A stretch of DNA of 64,000 nt from Candidatus Binatia bacterium (GCA_035544215.1 DATKHY010000009.1:24453-88452), one strand, 5' to 3'. Shown: positions 36,578 through 45,203, counted from the stretch's first letter. Numbers and translations: made by a program. Notes: generated by a model not told the origin, from the sequence alone.

Positions 36578-37777
36578 ATGTCTAAGCTTACAGTTCTCCT
36601 AGGGAGCGGCTTTTCGGAAGGGCTGGGCCTGCCCGGTACGAGGGACTTCACCGAACTCGTTCGCGGCCCCGTAGACGAAAGCGCTATAGCGCTCGGGTTT
36701 CGGCATAACGTCTACGGTTCACTAGACCGGGTTAGCGCACCTCAGGCGATGTGGCGCATGGCAAGCGGGTATTACGAAATAGTCAACTTCGAAAATATAC
36801 TGCATCTAGCAGAGACAATAATGGCTTATCGTAATATACGAGGGTGGCTTAGCGCGGCTGATCGCGCCAAGCCTGCATATGGCGCCTTTATGAATATAAT
36901 GGCACAGTGGAAGGAGGTGATCGATGGCTTTTCTTTTCAAATGGACCGTTTCATTGAGGACTCGCTAAACGAGATCGCCAGACTCCTTATCGATCGTGCA
37001 AACGAGCTTTCAGCCGATCGACGCGCAAAAACTGCTTTACTTTTCCAACGGTTAGCTCGAGCGTTCAAACTAACGATCGCCACGCTCAACTATGATGATG
37101 TCGTTGAGCGTAGCATCGACAATTGGAACGATGGCTTTGAAGCTGTGGACGGTATGCAAGTATTTTCGCCGCTAAGCCTGGTCGAGGAATCAAATGTACC
37201 ACAACTCTTGCACCTGCACGGCAGCGTCCGTTTTTACACTAAGCAAGATGGGGCAGGGCTTTCTATCGCGCGTGGGGAGAGCACCGCGGAAGCTGACGCG
37301 CCACAAGGTCGTCGAGTGTTCTTCAAGGATACGCAGGCAGGAGATCCTATAGTGCTAGGCCCGATGATTTCAGGCCTCAGGAAGAGCGACAAGGTATCGA
37401 TCACGCCTTATGGTTACTACAACTGGGCATTACGAGACGCGCTAATCCGACATCCGAAGCTGCTAGTTATCGGCTACGGGGGCTTTGATTCGTATATCAG
37501 CGACATGATCCAAGGCGTATATGATGTTCATGGTGATAATACTCGCGCGGCTTTTGTGGGACTACGAGACAAGACCAAGCCCATTACGGACTTTGGACTT
37601 TTGTTGCCCATCTATTTGATGGGTTCACGAATGGCGCTTTCCGACCGGAGGGCGGAACTAGACGGACTGGTTGGCTTGCGATCCTGGAGTGGAAACAATA
37701 CATGCAAATACTTTGTCGACGGTTTCCCGCTTTCGGAGACCGAGATCGACGAGATGCTCGTGTTTCTTCAGTCATGA
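36578..37777 (+). CDS. SIR2-family protein next to the ABC-3C system
   Basis: 399 residues. LLGSGFSEGLGLPGTRDF (7-24) is the NAD-binding loop, TLNYDDVVE (169-177) and LLHLHGSVRF (210-219) carry the catalytic region, and LLVIGYGGFDSYISD follows. It shares PMISGLRK and the whole block up to IGYGG with the SIR2 gene at 29916. Thirty bases separate it from the DUF3732 gene, so it may be a fourth component or an independent module. NAD depletion is the expected activity. Confidence 0.75.
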   Translation: MSKLTVLLGSGFSEGLGLPGTRDFTELVRGPVDESAIALGFRHNVYGSLDRVSAPQAMWRMASGYYEIVNFENILHLAETIMAYRNIRGWLSAADRAKPAYGAFMNIMAQWKEVIDGFSFQMDRFIEDSLNEIARLLIDRANELSADRRAKTALLFQRLARAFKLTIATLNYDDVVERSIDNWNDGFEAVDGMQVFSPLSLVEESNVPQLLHLHGSVRFYTKQDGAGLSIARGESTAEADAPQGRRVFFKDTQAGDPIVLGPMISGLRKSDKVSITPYGYYNWALRDALIRHPKLLVIGYGGFDSYISDMIQGVYDVHGDNTRAAFVGLRDKTKPITDFGLLLPIYLMGSRMALSDRRAELDGLVGLRSWSGNNTCKYFVDGFPLSETEIDEMLVFLQS

Positions 37778-37812
37778 TTGGTCCAAGAGCAAAGAGGCTA
37801 TGTTATTTAACG

Positions 37813-38358
37813 TCAAGGACGGCCAGCACGAAGCGCGTCCATTTGATCTAACATAGCGTCTAGCTGGCGTAAGAGATCGGCTTCCTCTATTACGCCGGCA
37901 CCTTCGAGAAGTAGGAAAGCCGCCTGCTCATCCCGTGCTTCAATGTTGAAAGCAAGCAAAACCGCCTCATTTGAAGGCCAGAGAGCTTCACCATCATAAT
38001 GGCGCGCCGCGTTAGCCGCGCACCAGATCACCTTACCAAACGGAATGTCGGGTCTAACAAGGGCCCCAAAATCGACACGATCTCGCTCATCGCGGTCAAG
38101 TACCTCGCGAATGTAGGTCCGAGCGATATTGTCTGATAGCAACGCGATGCAGGCCGCGATCGGATACATCCCGACTTGCTGCATCCGGTCGAAGTCCCGT
38201 TGCAGACGCTGATTGTCGAAGACGAACGCTCTCGCCATTTCTTCTCGCCAGGCGACGCCTCGTCGGCGCCACTCGTCGTAGGCTTGAAATAGGGGAGTGA
38301 GTGCGATGCGCGCAAGGCTGATCAGGTGGTCCCTCGTCATCATGCGGCCGTAGATCAT
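37813..38358 (-). CDS. Hypothetical protein
   Basis: 181 residues, all-helical in appearance, with MTRDHLISLARIALTPLFQA near the start and a C-terminal acidic helix. No motif recognised. It converges with the SIR2 gene (35 bases between stops) and is the last gene of the island. A start five codons later (MMTRDHL) is equally possible. Confidence 0.5.
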   Translation of the reverse strand: MIYGRMMTRDHLISLARIALTPLFQAYDEWRRRGVAWREEMARAFVFDNQRLQRDFDRMQQVGMYPIAACIALLSDNIARTYIREVLDRDERDRVDFGALVRPDIPFGKVIWCAANAARHYDGEALWPSNEAVLLAFNIEARDEQAAFLLLEGAGVIEEADLLRQLDAMLDQMDALRAGRP

Positions 38359-38890
38359 CCGGTAACATTACCCGCTCGCAGCAATGAACACTTCAGAACT
38401 CGACACCAGTACAGATTTGTATCCGGTCATACTGGCCCAGATCCCACGCGGCACTGCCAGCCGGGAGGGCTCGTTTTGGGTGGGCTTATCTCCTATCCCG
38501 CGCCGCAGCTTAGCGGGCATAGGGGAACGGACGTAATTCGGGGCCCCCTAGCTCCTCGCGCGCCGCGCTTCGCGCGTCGTCAGAAAGCGCCGTAAAATAA
38601 GGCTTTTTCAACTCTCGCGGTCGCGATGGCTCGGCGCAGCGCCTCGTGCAAACTTTGCAGCGCTGTTTGCAAAAAGCGGTGGGCGTCGGAAACGCTATAT
38701 GGTATAAGCCTTTTTCGTTATTTCTCGCGATGCAAGGTCAGCGGGGGATGCATCGAGGTGCGAGGATGACTCGGCTCGGGCGAGGCGATCGGCGCCGCTA
38801 TGCCGCGCAGCGGCGATGCCTGCGAAGCCAAAGCCGCAATGCAAAACGGCCCCGCATTCGCGAAACCGTGCGAAGCGCGGGGCGGCGGGG
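38359..38890. other. Non-coding boundary region between defence island and lipoprotein array
   Basis: I see no supportable gene in these 532 bases; the open frames here are arginine-rich and without homologs in the window except through the repeat. The stretch holds a dispersed repeat copy (38488-38718) and a GC-rich segment at 38735-38890 similar in style to the other lipoprotein spacers. Confidence 0.6.
38488..38718 (-). repeat. Dispersed palindromic intergenic repeat, copy B
   Basis: Inverted copy of the sequence at 45925-46157. Shared segments, read on the minus strand, are a CATATAGCGT-type start, TTTTGCAAAC, GCAAAGTTTGCACGAGGCGC, GCGAGAGTTGAAAAAGCC, a TAAAATAAGG box and a final palindrome CCTATCCCGC...GCGGGCATAGG. 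Confidence 0.65.
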
Positions 38891-39481
38891 CTAAGGCGCA
38901 AACCACAATCCCGGAGTAACCTGTCTGAAATCGAAGTCGCCTACCGTTTCACCTGATGCAGGATCTATCGAGAACTTTATACTGCCTCCACCAATCCGAG
39001 TCCCAAAGCCGCTAACAGAATCGCCTGAAAAACTTAGCATTTTTATCCCGTCGAGTGAGACTCGTTTCGAGCGCCAGAGGAAGCCGCTTTCGCCAATCGC
39101 CACTACGTCGATGCTCGTTCCGACGAACAATCTGCCGTTTGCGAGATCAGAAACTGCGCAGGTGGCCGGTGTAGAGATCGGTACTTCGCTAATCGAATGT
39201 GTATTTTCGTTTATCAGATAGAGCAGATATGATTCGCTCGTTGTGAATCCTACTATCAACGAGTTCGGTGTTGTAAAGAGCGAACTATTCTCTACAGTTC
39301 CATGGAACGAGTAAATCCGTGGTTTACTGGTACCCCTTTGAAGTTCAAATTCGAGCTTTGGGTCACGATTTGTTCCGGTCGTGACCGCGATGGCCTGAAC
39401 AACGGGAGTATTCTGTCGTAGGATGATGCGCGCGTCGTAGTCGGTCGCAAAGCCACCGCGTATAAGGCCGGAGTCAATCAC
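38891..39481 (-). CDS. Unknown secreted-type body protein, copy 1 (frame-offset from its lipoprotein leader)
   Basis: 196 residues from GTG. It is a paralog of the product at 53948: both have SGLIRGGF/AGSIRGGF, SSLFTTPN, VSISTPAxCAxSDLANGRLFV and SGFLWxSKRVSLDGI. Beta-rich, resembling part of a propeller. The gene does not carry its own signal peptide; a complete lipoprotein leader lies directly upstream in another frame and its TGA overlaps this GTG. Either a frameshift has split one lipoprotein gene, or the two frames are translationally coupled. Confidence 0.6.
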   Translation of the reverse strand: MIDSGLIRGGFATDYDARIILRQNTPVVQAIAVTTGTNRDPKLEFELQRGTSKPRIYSFHGTVENSSLFTTPNSLIVGFTTSESYLLYLINENTHSISEVPISTPATCAVSDLANGRLFVGTSIDVVAIGESGFLWRSKRVSLDGIKMLSFSGDSVSGFGTRIGGGSIKFSIDPASGETVGDFDFRQVTPGLWFAP

Positions 39482-39597
39482 TGGGACGGTATCGCGCAGG
39501 GCGCACCGATCGGCGGCTGCGATCCACCGCAGCTGGCCAGCATTGCCGCGGCCACGGAGCTGAACAGCGCATAGCGGCTAAGATCCAAGCTTCTCAT
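39478..39597 (-). CDS. Orphan lipoprotein leader peptide (39 codons)
   Basis: MRSLDLSRYALFSSVAAAML begins a signal peptide with lipobox LASC (Cys23) and the family stretch GGSQPPIGAPCAIPSQ, then TGA. In the other family members this leader continues straight into the mature protein. Here the stop overlaps the GTG of the following gene in the -1 phase. The leader itself looks undamaged. Confidence 0.55.
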   Translation of the reverse strand: MRSLDLSRYALFSSVAAAMLASCGGSQPPIGAPCAIPSQ

Positions 39598-39789
39598 CTC
39601 CCCTTTCCTCGCTGCGTGAACGCCACCCAGCCCAGCATCGTTTCGGCTTAGCCCCGCTAAGGCCCCGCGGCGGGCAAGCCGCTGCGCGATCTAAGCTGCC
39701 TTGCCCGCTATGCGATCCGGCGCCGCTACGCCGCGCGCTGCGATGCACGCGAAGCCATCCCGTGCAGCGCGGGCGATGCGGCGGTGAGG
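39598..39789. promoter_or_regulatory. Conserved upstream region of a lipoprotein gene and GC-rich spacer
   Basis: On the minus strand the last 70 bases before the leader read GGCTAAGCCGAAACGATGC...GCGTTCACGCAGCGAGGAAAGG then the ATG. Nearly the same stretch precedes the genes starting at 41820, 57167 and, in part, 46755, 51952, 56025, 59825 and 60889. It must contain the ribosome binding site (GAG.AAGG) and probably the promoter. The rest is an inverted-repeat-rich GC spacer. Confidence 0.45.
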
Positions 39790-40824
39790 CTAATCGTTGG
39801 CTTTACTGACGACGAGGCCACTAGGATAGTGCACGTCTTTCGTAATCGTTTTCGTCGCATCGCCGCCGGATGGATATGGGAAGTAAAGAACGTCGCCAGT
39901 ACACTTTCCGCCGCATAAGTTTGGGGCGATTAGTCGGTTGCCAACAATGAAATATTGCTCTACGCCCCCCAGATCGCTACCGCTAAGGGTCGTGGAACCA
40001 ACTTCGGTTCCGATATCCCCGCTGATGGAGAACTGGTACACGATGGACGTATTCTGGTCGCCTACCGTTACGTACTTTCCATCCCACTGCACGCCGCCCG
40101 GGAACCCAATGCTCTGATTTAGCGTAACGCTCTTGAGCTTCGTGTCGCCCTTCGCAAGCTCTGCGAACTCGAAGGCACTCGACGGCCCGTTCTGACCGTC
40201 CACAAAGAGATTGCCGCTGCTGTCGTAGCCGCAAAAGTAATACATCTGGAACGCGCGGTTTTTGTAAAGCTTGGGGCTGCCTTTGGCTCCCTTATAAATG
40301 CCCACCGCACCATTGTTTCCGAAGCCGAGGCTGGACACAGCAAGATTGCCCGTGGTGGGGTCTACGGAACAACCGAGCGCATCAGGGCCCGGAGCCTGAA
40401 GCGTTGCTATTGGATGATTGCCTCCGTGCGCGTACTCGAATATTTTACCAGTGTCGGTATCTGTAATAAATATGTTACCGCGCCCGTCAACGCACTCGCC
40501 CCCCGGAAGGGCAAATCCCCGAAGGATACCGACCAACTTTCCGCGAGGGTACGAGTACACGGTGACCCACGCCGAGTTATGACTAGACGCCGGGCTGTTG
40601 GAGACATAGAGCAAATCCTCGCCGCTCGCTTCTGGCAGCATCCAAGAAGTGCCGCCGCTGCCTAGCTGAGCCGCGCCTGCGGAGCGTTGAGCAGCCAGAC
40701 TGTGCTGCGCGTGGCTTTGCGGCATTGCTCTTGGCGCGCCGATCGGCGGCTGCGATCCGCCACAGGCTGCGAGCGTGGCGAGCGTTAGGGAAATCACCGT
40801 CAAGTCTAGCGTCTTCACTCGCAC
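39790..40824 (-). CDS. Beta-propeller lipoprotein, type A
   Basis: 344 residues. Signal peptide with lipobox LAAC followed by GGSQPPIGAPRAMPQS. The mature part has propeller-like repeats: GGECVDGRGNIFITDTDTG, EYAHGGNHPIATL, GCSVDPTTGNLAV, CGYDSSGNLFVDG and YPSGLVV. It is related to the products at 40831 and 50942. An NHL/SMP-30-like propeller anchored outside the cell is likely; binding partner or enzyme activity unknown. Confidence 0.75.
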   Translation of the reverse strand: MRVKTLDLTVISLTLATLAACGGSQPPIGAPRAMPQSHAQHSLAAQRSAGAAQLGSGGTSWMLPEASGEDLLYVSNSPASSHNSAWVTVYSYPRGKLVGILRGFALPGGECVDGRGNIFITDTDTGKIFEYAHGGNHPIATLQAPGPDALGCSVDPTTGNLAVSSLGFGNNGAVGIYKGAKGSPKLYKNRAFQMYYFCGYDSSGNLFVDGQNGPSSAFEFAELAKGDTKLKSVTLNQSIGFPGGVQWDGKYVTVGDQNTSIVYQFSISGDIGTEVGSTTLSGSDLGGVEQYFIVGNRLIAPNLCGGKCTGDVLYFPYPSGGDATKTITKDVHYPSGLVVSKAND

Positions 40825-40830
40825 GCTACC

Positions 40831-41820
40831 TTAGCGGCTTGGCGCAACAGAAATGGTTACAGCCTGAAAGTGCATGTCGCCTGCTTTATATTCTCCAAAA
40901 CGCTTTATGAAATTGGTGGCCCTGCCGCCTTTTGGATATTTCCAAATACCGATTGTCTTATTTGCAGCACCGTGTAGCGGGAATGGCACGATAACTGAGT
41001 CCCCGTAAATCCAGGACGCGCCGCCGCCACGACGACTAACCCTTCTGAGGGAGGTCGTTCCCGAGACGGTTACCGTTGAACCCGAGATTCTCAACCGCTT
41101 GATTTCGCCAGTATCGGCCACCTGATACGTCATGCGCTTTCCATCCCACTGCACTTGACCGGGCTCGCCGATGTCAGAACTAATCGTCAACAGTTCAAAA
41201 GCCCCCCCATTTCGCGGCAACTCGGAAAGCGCGGGCTGAGGTCCGTCCTTATCTGTAAAGCCGTCAACAAAAAGATTCCCCGCGTTGTCGTAACCGCAGT
41301 GGAATGAGTCGACGCCCGATGTATACAGCGTTGGTGGACCTTCCTCATTTGGAAAAACTGCCACGTCTCCGCCCGTACTTCTAAAGACAACTGCGAGGTT
41401 ATTAGTCGTCGGGTCCACGGAACAGCCATCGGGTTGATATCCAGGAAGGCTTAAGGTAGCAAAGGGCGTCGTGCCGCCGTGTGCATACTCAACGACATCA
41501 GACTCATAGGATATGAAGACATTCCCTTGGCTGTCTGAACATATCGCCGAGCCGCCTGTTGGAAGCGCACCGATAAACTGGCCATTGGGATATGACAACA
41601 CGCAGGTTCCGCCACAGCCACCTACCGCGTAAATCAGCTCACCGCTACTTCCTGATAGCGTCCACGAATCTGCTGAGGCTTGCGCGTGAGTTGCGGCCGT
41701 CATCCCTGGCGATGTCCCCAGTTGCGCAGCGATCGGCGGTTGCGACCCGCCGCACCCTGCGAGCATTGCCGCAGCGGCGCAGCTGCATAGCGCGTAACGG
41801 CTAAGACCCAAGCTTCTCAT
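40831..41820 (-). CDS. Beta-propeller lipoprotein, type A
   Basis: 329 residues from the ATG at 41820 (MRSLGLSRYALCSCAAAAML, lipobox LAGC, GGSQPPIAAQLG). It shares EYAHGGTTPFATLSLPGY, GCSVDPTTNNLAV, CGYDNAGNLFVDG and QVQWDGKRMTY with its neighbours. Only six bases separate its stop from the next lipoprotein gene downstream, but each gene has its own leader. A small HTH gene lies just upstream on the same strand. Confidence 0.75.
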   Translation of the reverse strand: MRSLGLSRYALCSCAAAAMLAGCGGSQPPIAAQLGTSPGMTAATHAQASADSWTLSGSSGELIYAVGGCGGTCVLSYPNGQFIGALPTGGSAICSDSQGNVFISYESDVVEYAHGGTTPFATLSLPGYQPDGCSVDPTTNNLAVVFRSTGGDVAVFPNEEGPPTLYTSGVDSFHCGYDNAGNLFVDGFTDKDGPQPALSELPRNGGAFELLTISSDIGEPGQVQWDGKRMTYQVADTGEIKRLRISGSTVTVSGTTSLRRVSRRGGGASWIYGDSVIVPFPLHGAANKTIGIWKYPKGGRATNFIKRFGEYKAGDMHFQAVTISVAPSR

Positions 41821-41969
41821 CTTCCCTGTTCCTCGCTCCGTGGACGCCACGAAGCCGAGTAACGTTTCGGCTTAGCCCTGCTGAGCCCCCACTGTCGCAA
41901 TGCCGCCTGAGGCCAGAGCACGCCGGCCAGGCGTTCGCCGCCACGCCACCGATCGGCGGCGCCTCGTCG
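41821..41969. promoter_or_regulatory. Conserved lipoprotein upstream region
   Basis: Carries the family upstream sequence on the minus strand (GGCTAAGCCGAAACGTTACTC, then GTGGCGTCCACGGAGCGAGGAACAGG before the ATG). It also separates the HTH gene from the lipoprotein. Confidence 0.4.
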
Positions 41970-42251
41970 CTACCGGCTGAGGTGTTCGAGGGCAGCCTCG
42001 ATCTTCAGGATCGTCGAAGGGTGTGGTGTCGTCCCATCGTTGACGAACGCCTGGAGCTTTGAACGCGCTACGCCGCTCATGCGTGCGACTCGCTTAATGC
42101 CGGCCGCTCTGACCGCCACGCGTAAGGCTTTGAGCTTCTCCTCGGGGCTGCGATATTCCAGGACATTGGTCGCGCTAAGCATCTCAGCTGTAGCGTCCTC
42201 ATGCGTATCCGTTGGATCGACGGTGATCTCTTTGCCTATGCGCGTGCGCAA
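41970..42251 (-). CDS. Small helix-turn-helix DNA-binding protein
   Basis: 93 residues, TTG start (uncertain). The C-terminal half, KLKALRVAVRAAGIKRVARM then SGVARSKLQAFVNDGTTPHP and STILKIEAALEHLSR, has the pattern of a Cro/lambda-repressor-type HTH. It lies 149 bases upstream of a leader-type lipoprotein gene on the same strand. Frameshifted or truncated copies of the same gene lie at 42238-42339 (opposite strand) and at 61039-61168, the latter again upstream of a lipoprotein gene. Possible local regulator. Confidence 0.6.
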   Translation of the reverse strand: MRTRIGKEITVDPTDTHEDATAEMLSATNVLEYRSPEEKLKALRVAVRAAGIKRVARMSGVARSKLQAFVNDGTTPHPSTILKIEAALEHLSR

Positions 42252-42339
42252 CTCACAGCTTCAGGGATTTGTTAATCGAAAAACGACGCCAAACGCCGCG
42301 ACGATGGCGAAAATCGAGGTGGCCCTCGGAAGCTTGTAG
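42238..42339 (+). pseudogene. Fragment of a second HTH gene, inverted
   Basis: A 33-codon frame starting MRVRNSQLQGFVNRKTTPNA and ending KIEVALGSL matches the last 30 residues of the neighbouring minus-strand HTH protein (KLQAFVNDGTTPHP...KIEAALEHL). It is head to head with that gene and overlaps its 5' end. Probably a remnant. Confidence 0.45.
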
Positions 42340-42355
42340 CGGTGAAGCTGCGCGG

Positions 42356-42733
42356 CTAGGGGCGCGGCGACAGTCTTTCGCGCACTTCTGGATCGCTTAG
42401 AATTTTCTCTATGTCGTGACCAAGAGAATAGTTTAAGAACGTTCGAATTGCGGCGATTGCGGCGAGTTGACCGATCTGCGTCCACGACGGCGCGATTACC
42501 GTGCGAATTATATCGGCCGCCAGCAAGAACTGGATGCCAAGCAGGAGCCACGTCGCGTAGCGCGTCCACACCTCTTTCGCTTTGACGATCCACACCTCCC
42601 GACGCACGAAGGCCTCAGCGATTCGATAGACTGCCAGGACCGATCCGATGAAGACCGTTAGGACTGATGCCGCTTCGACGATGAGTGCGAGCGCAGACGA
42701 CACCTCGATGAAGACGCGTTCGATCGAATCCAT
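42356..42733 (-). CDS. DUF1622 membrane protein
   Basis: 125 residues with three hydrophobic helices (ALALIVEAASVLTVFIGSVL, YATWLLLGIQFLLAADII) and the family block IAAIRTFLNYSLGHDIEKI. DUF1622 proteins are small inner-membrane proteins of unknown function. It lies 25 bases downstream of the sulfatase gene on the same strand. Confidence 0.8.
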   Translation of the reverse strand: MDSIERVFIEVSSALALIVEAASVLTVFIGSVLAVYRIAEAFVRREVWIVKAKEVWTRYATWLLLGIQFLLAADIIRTVIAPSWTQIGQLAAIAAIRTFLNYSLGHDIEKILSDPEVRERLSPRP

Positions 42734-42758
42734 ACCTAAGAATCGACCCGAAGGTGGC

Positions 42759-45104
42759 TTAGAACTGGTCGATCCCCGCCGCGACCATCGCCTCCGCTTC
42801 TTGCTTTACCTCCTCTTCGCTTGCAGTGCGTTTCTCTGTTAGAGCGATCGTTACGTTACCGATCTTGCCCGTGAATTTGTTTTTGCCCTTAGCATAGTCC
42901 GACGTCACGGGAGTGTAGAGATCCACGCCTACGTCGGCCGTCTCCACTCCAAAAATGAATGGAATCGTGCGTTCTATCCGCTCGGTGGCAACCTGTCTTC
43001 CGTTAACCGAGAGCGTGCCCGTTCCGCCGGAGCCCGGCTTCCCGCCGTCGTAGGCGAAATCATAGACCAGCGCAACGCGGCCGGCGGGCAGGCGCTCTGC
43101 GGCGGCGATTGTCGTGACGTTCCCCAAGAAATTGTAGGCGAACCGGGGCTTGTTATCTTTGACGTACAGGCTCCAGCCGGAGTGCATGCCGCCTTGCGCA
43201 ATGATCACCCCGTCAGCGCCCTTCTCGGGTATCTCAACGTCGGCGGAGATGGAGTGAGACGTGTTCTTGACGTTGATGAAACCGTTTTCGGCCATTCCGA
43301 CCATGCCATCGTACAACGTCAGCGACTTGCGTCCTCCTAGGACGTCTGGACGTCCGGCAATAGCAGGGTTGAACCGTTCGTAGACTCGGTCGTCGAGGGG
43401 CAGCACGTTGTACTTTACCGCCTCGGTCATGAAGGCAACTTGCATTTCCTTTAACTTTTCGGGGCGTTTCGCAGCGAGGTCGATCGCGCAGCTGAAGTCC
43501 TCCTCCGTGTTATAAAGCTCCCATTTGTCTTGGTCATACGTGGAACGAGGTTGACTCTCCCACGCCACCTTGTGCAGGGCAGTTGCGTACCATCCATCTT
43601 TGTAAATCCCGCGATTCCCCATGAATTCGGCATACTGGACGGTGTGGCGCGACTTTGCGCGAGGATTTTCGAAAGTATAGACGAGGCTGACGCCTTCGAT
43701 CGGCTTTTGCGGTACACCGTCGACCGTCTTGGGCTCGGGCAACCCTGCCGACTCCAAGATCGTTGGCACCATATCGATTAGATGGCAGTATTGCGAGCGG
43801 ATCTCTCCCTTCGCCTTGATTATTTTCGGCCAATGAACGACGGCGCCGTTCGTCGTGCCGCCGTAAGCCGTGTTGCCTTGCGCATAAGCAAACGGCGTGT
43901 TGTCCGCAATTGCCCAGCCCATCGGCGGAGTCATGTCGGAATGCGGCCCACCGAAATCGTCGAGATGCTTGAGCTGATCTTCGAGCGTTTCAGGAATCTG
44001 GTTGTACGAGTAAAGCGTGTTGAACCGACCGCCCGGGCCGCCGTTGGCGCTGGAGCCGTTGTCACCGGTAATGTAAATGATGAGCGTATTGTCGATCGCG
44101 CCCATCTCCTCGATCACATTGACCACGCGGCCGAGCTCATAGTCGGTAATCTCAGCGTAGGCAGCAAAAATCTCTTGCTGTCGTCGCATAACTTTCTTTT
44201 GATCTTCGGTCAGCGTCTCCCAGTCGGGCATCTCCGGCAACTTGGGAGTGAGTTGCGTGTTCGGCGGTACGATGCCGAGTGCTTTTTGCCTCGCAAGCGT
44301 TTTCTCGCGCTGCTTGTCCCAGCCCTCGTCGAATTTGTTCTTGTAGCGGTCGCGCCACGCCTCAGGCACCTGGCTCGGTGCGTGCGTTCCGGGTGTGGCA
44401 TAGTAGATGAAGAAGGGCTTGTCGGGAGCCAGCGTTTTCTGCGTGCGGATCCACGAGATCGCATGGTCAGCGAGGTCGGTCTGGTAATAATAATCTGGAT
44501 CTTCAGGAAGTTCGACGAGCGTTCTGTCGGAGCGCACGGGCGGCGCGAACATGTCGGCTTCGCCAGACAGCGTTCCGTAGAACCTTTCGAATCCAAACTG
44601 CGTCGGCCACGAATCGAACGGACCAACGTCACTCAATTCCCAGGGCGCGAACTCATGGCTTTTCCCGAAATAGGCCGTGCTGTAGCCGTTGTGCTTTAGG
44701 ATCTCGGCTATCGGAGCCACGCTGTGCGGGCGCTTCGCCGTCATGCCCGGAAAAGCGGTGGCTAGCTCGGAGATTGCGCCCATCTCGGCGCTATGCGGAT
44801 TGCGACCGGTGAGCACCGCCACCCGACTAGGCGAGCACAGCGGTGCCGTATGGAGATTGTTGTAGATCAGCCCATTCTTAGCCAGGCGTTCCAGTGTCGG
44901 CATGTTGATCACGCCGCCGAAGGTCTTCGTCGCACTAAATCCAAGGTTGTCGAGCAGGATCAAGAGGACATTAGGCGCGCCCTTTGGCGGTTTAACCTCG
45001 AAGCGCGGTGGCGGGGTCGCCTTCCGAGCGTCGAGTTCAGTGATCGGAGGATAGGACGGCTCCGCGATGGGGAGCGCGCTGCGATCGAGAGCATCTTCCG
45101 TCAT
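42759..45104 (-). CDS. Arylsulfatase
   Basis: 781 residues. The sulfatase signature LCSPSRVAVLTGR supplies Cys90, the residue converted to formylglycine by the anaerobic/aerobic maturation systems. YFGKSHEFAPWE, HAISWIRTQKTLAPDKPFF, ITGDNGSSANGG and QYCHLIDMVPTILE are conserved blocks. No signal peptide is seen. The metal-binding pair that normally reads DD is DN (LLDNLGF, Asp52-Asn53), which is unusual. The C-terminal 200 residues form a beta-sandwich. The gene has a good ribosome binding site (GAGGAG, eight bases before the ATG). Confidence 0.9.
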   Translation of the reverse strand: MTEDALDRSALPIAEPSYPPITELDARKATPPPRFEVKPPKGAPNVLLILLDNLGFSATKTFGGVINMPTLERLAKNGLIYNNLHTAPLCSPSRVAVLTGRNPHSAEMGAISELATAFPGMTAKRPHSVAPIAEILKHNGYSTAYFGKSHEFAPWELSDVGPFDSWPTQFGFERFYGTLSGEADMFAPPVRSDRTLVELPEDPDYYYQTDLADHAISWIRTQKTLAPDKPFFIYYATPGTHAPSQVPEAWRDRYKNKFDEGWDKQREKTLARQKALGIVPPNTQLTPKLPEMPDWETLTEDQKKVMRRQQEIFAAYAEITDYELGRVVNVIEEMGAIDNTLIIYITGDNGSSANGGPGGRFNTLYSYNQIPETLEDQLKHLDDFGGPHSDMTPPMGWAIADNTPFAYAQGNTAYGGTTNGAVVHWPKIIKAKGEIRSQYCHLIDMVPTILESAGLPEPKTVDGVPQKPIEGVSLVYTFENPRAKSRHTVQYAEFMGNRGIYKDGWYATALHKVAWESQPRSTYDQDKWELYNTEEDFSCAIDLAAKRPEKLKEMQVAFMTEAVKYNVLPLDDRVYERFNPAIAGRPDVLGGRKSLTLYDGMVGMAENGFINVKNTSHSISADVEIPEKGADGVIIAQGGMHSGWSLYVKDNKPRFAYNFLGNVTTIAAAERLPAGRVALVYDFAYDGGKPGSGGTGTLSVNGRQVATERIERTIPFIFGVETADVGVDLYTPVTSDYAKGKNKFTGKIGNVTIALTEKRTASEEEVKQEAEAMVAAGIDQF

Positions 45105-45203
45105 GGTTTCGGCTCCTCAAATTCGGGGTGGGAATGTTTCAGCGCGATTCCCGGGCCACCTTCAAAGCTCTAGGATCCTTAAGTCGGAGATAAGATAACG
45201 TCG

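Noticed and set aside
38646..38894. Open frame beginning MQTLQRCLQK, similar to one at 45689-45997 (minus) and 56006-56200 (minus)
   Set aside because: The similarity is due to the dispersed intergenic repeat and the frames end differently; not a gene family.
42040..42237. Long plus-strand frame running into the inverted HTH fragment
   Set aside because: Upstream of 42238 it is only the antisense of the intact HTH gene.
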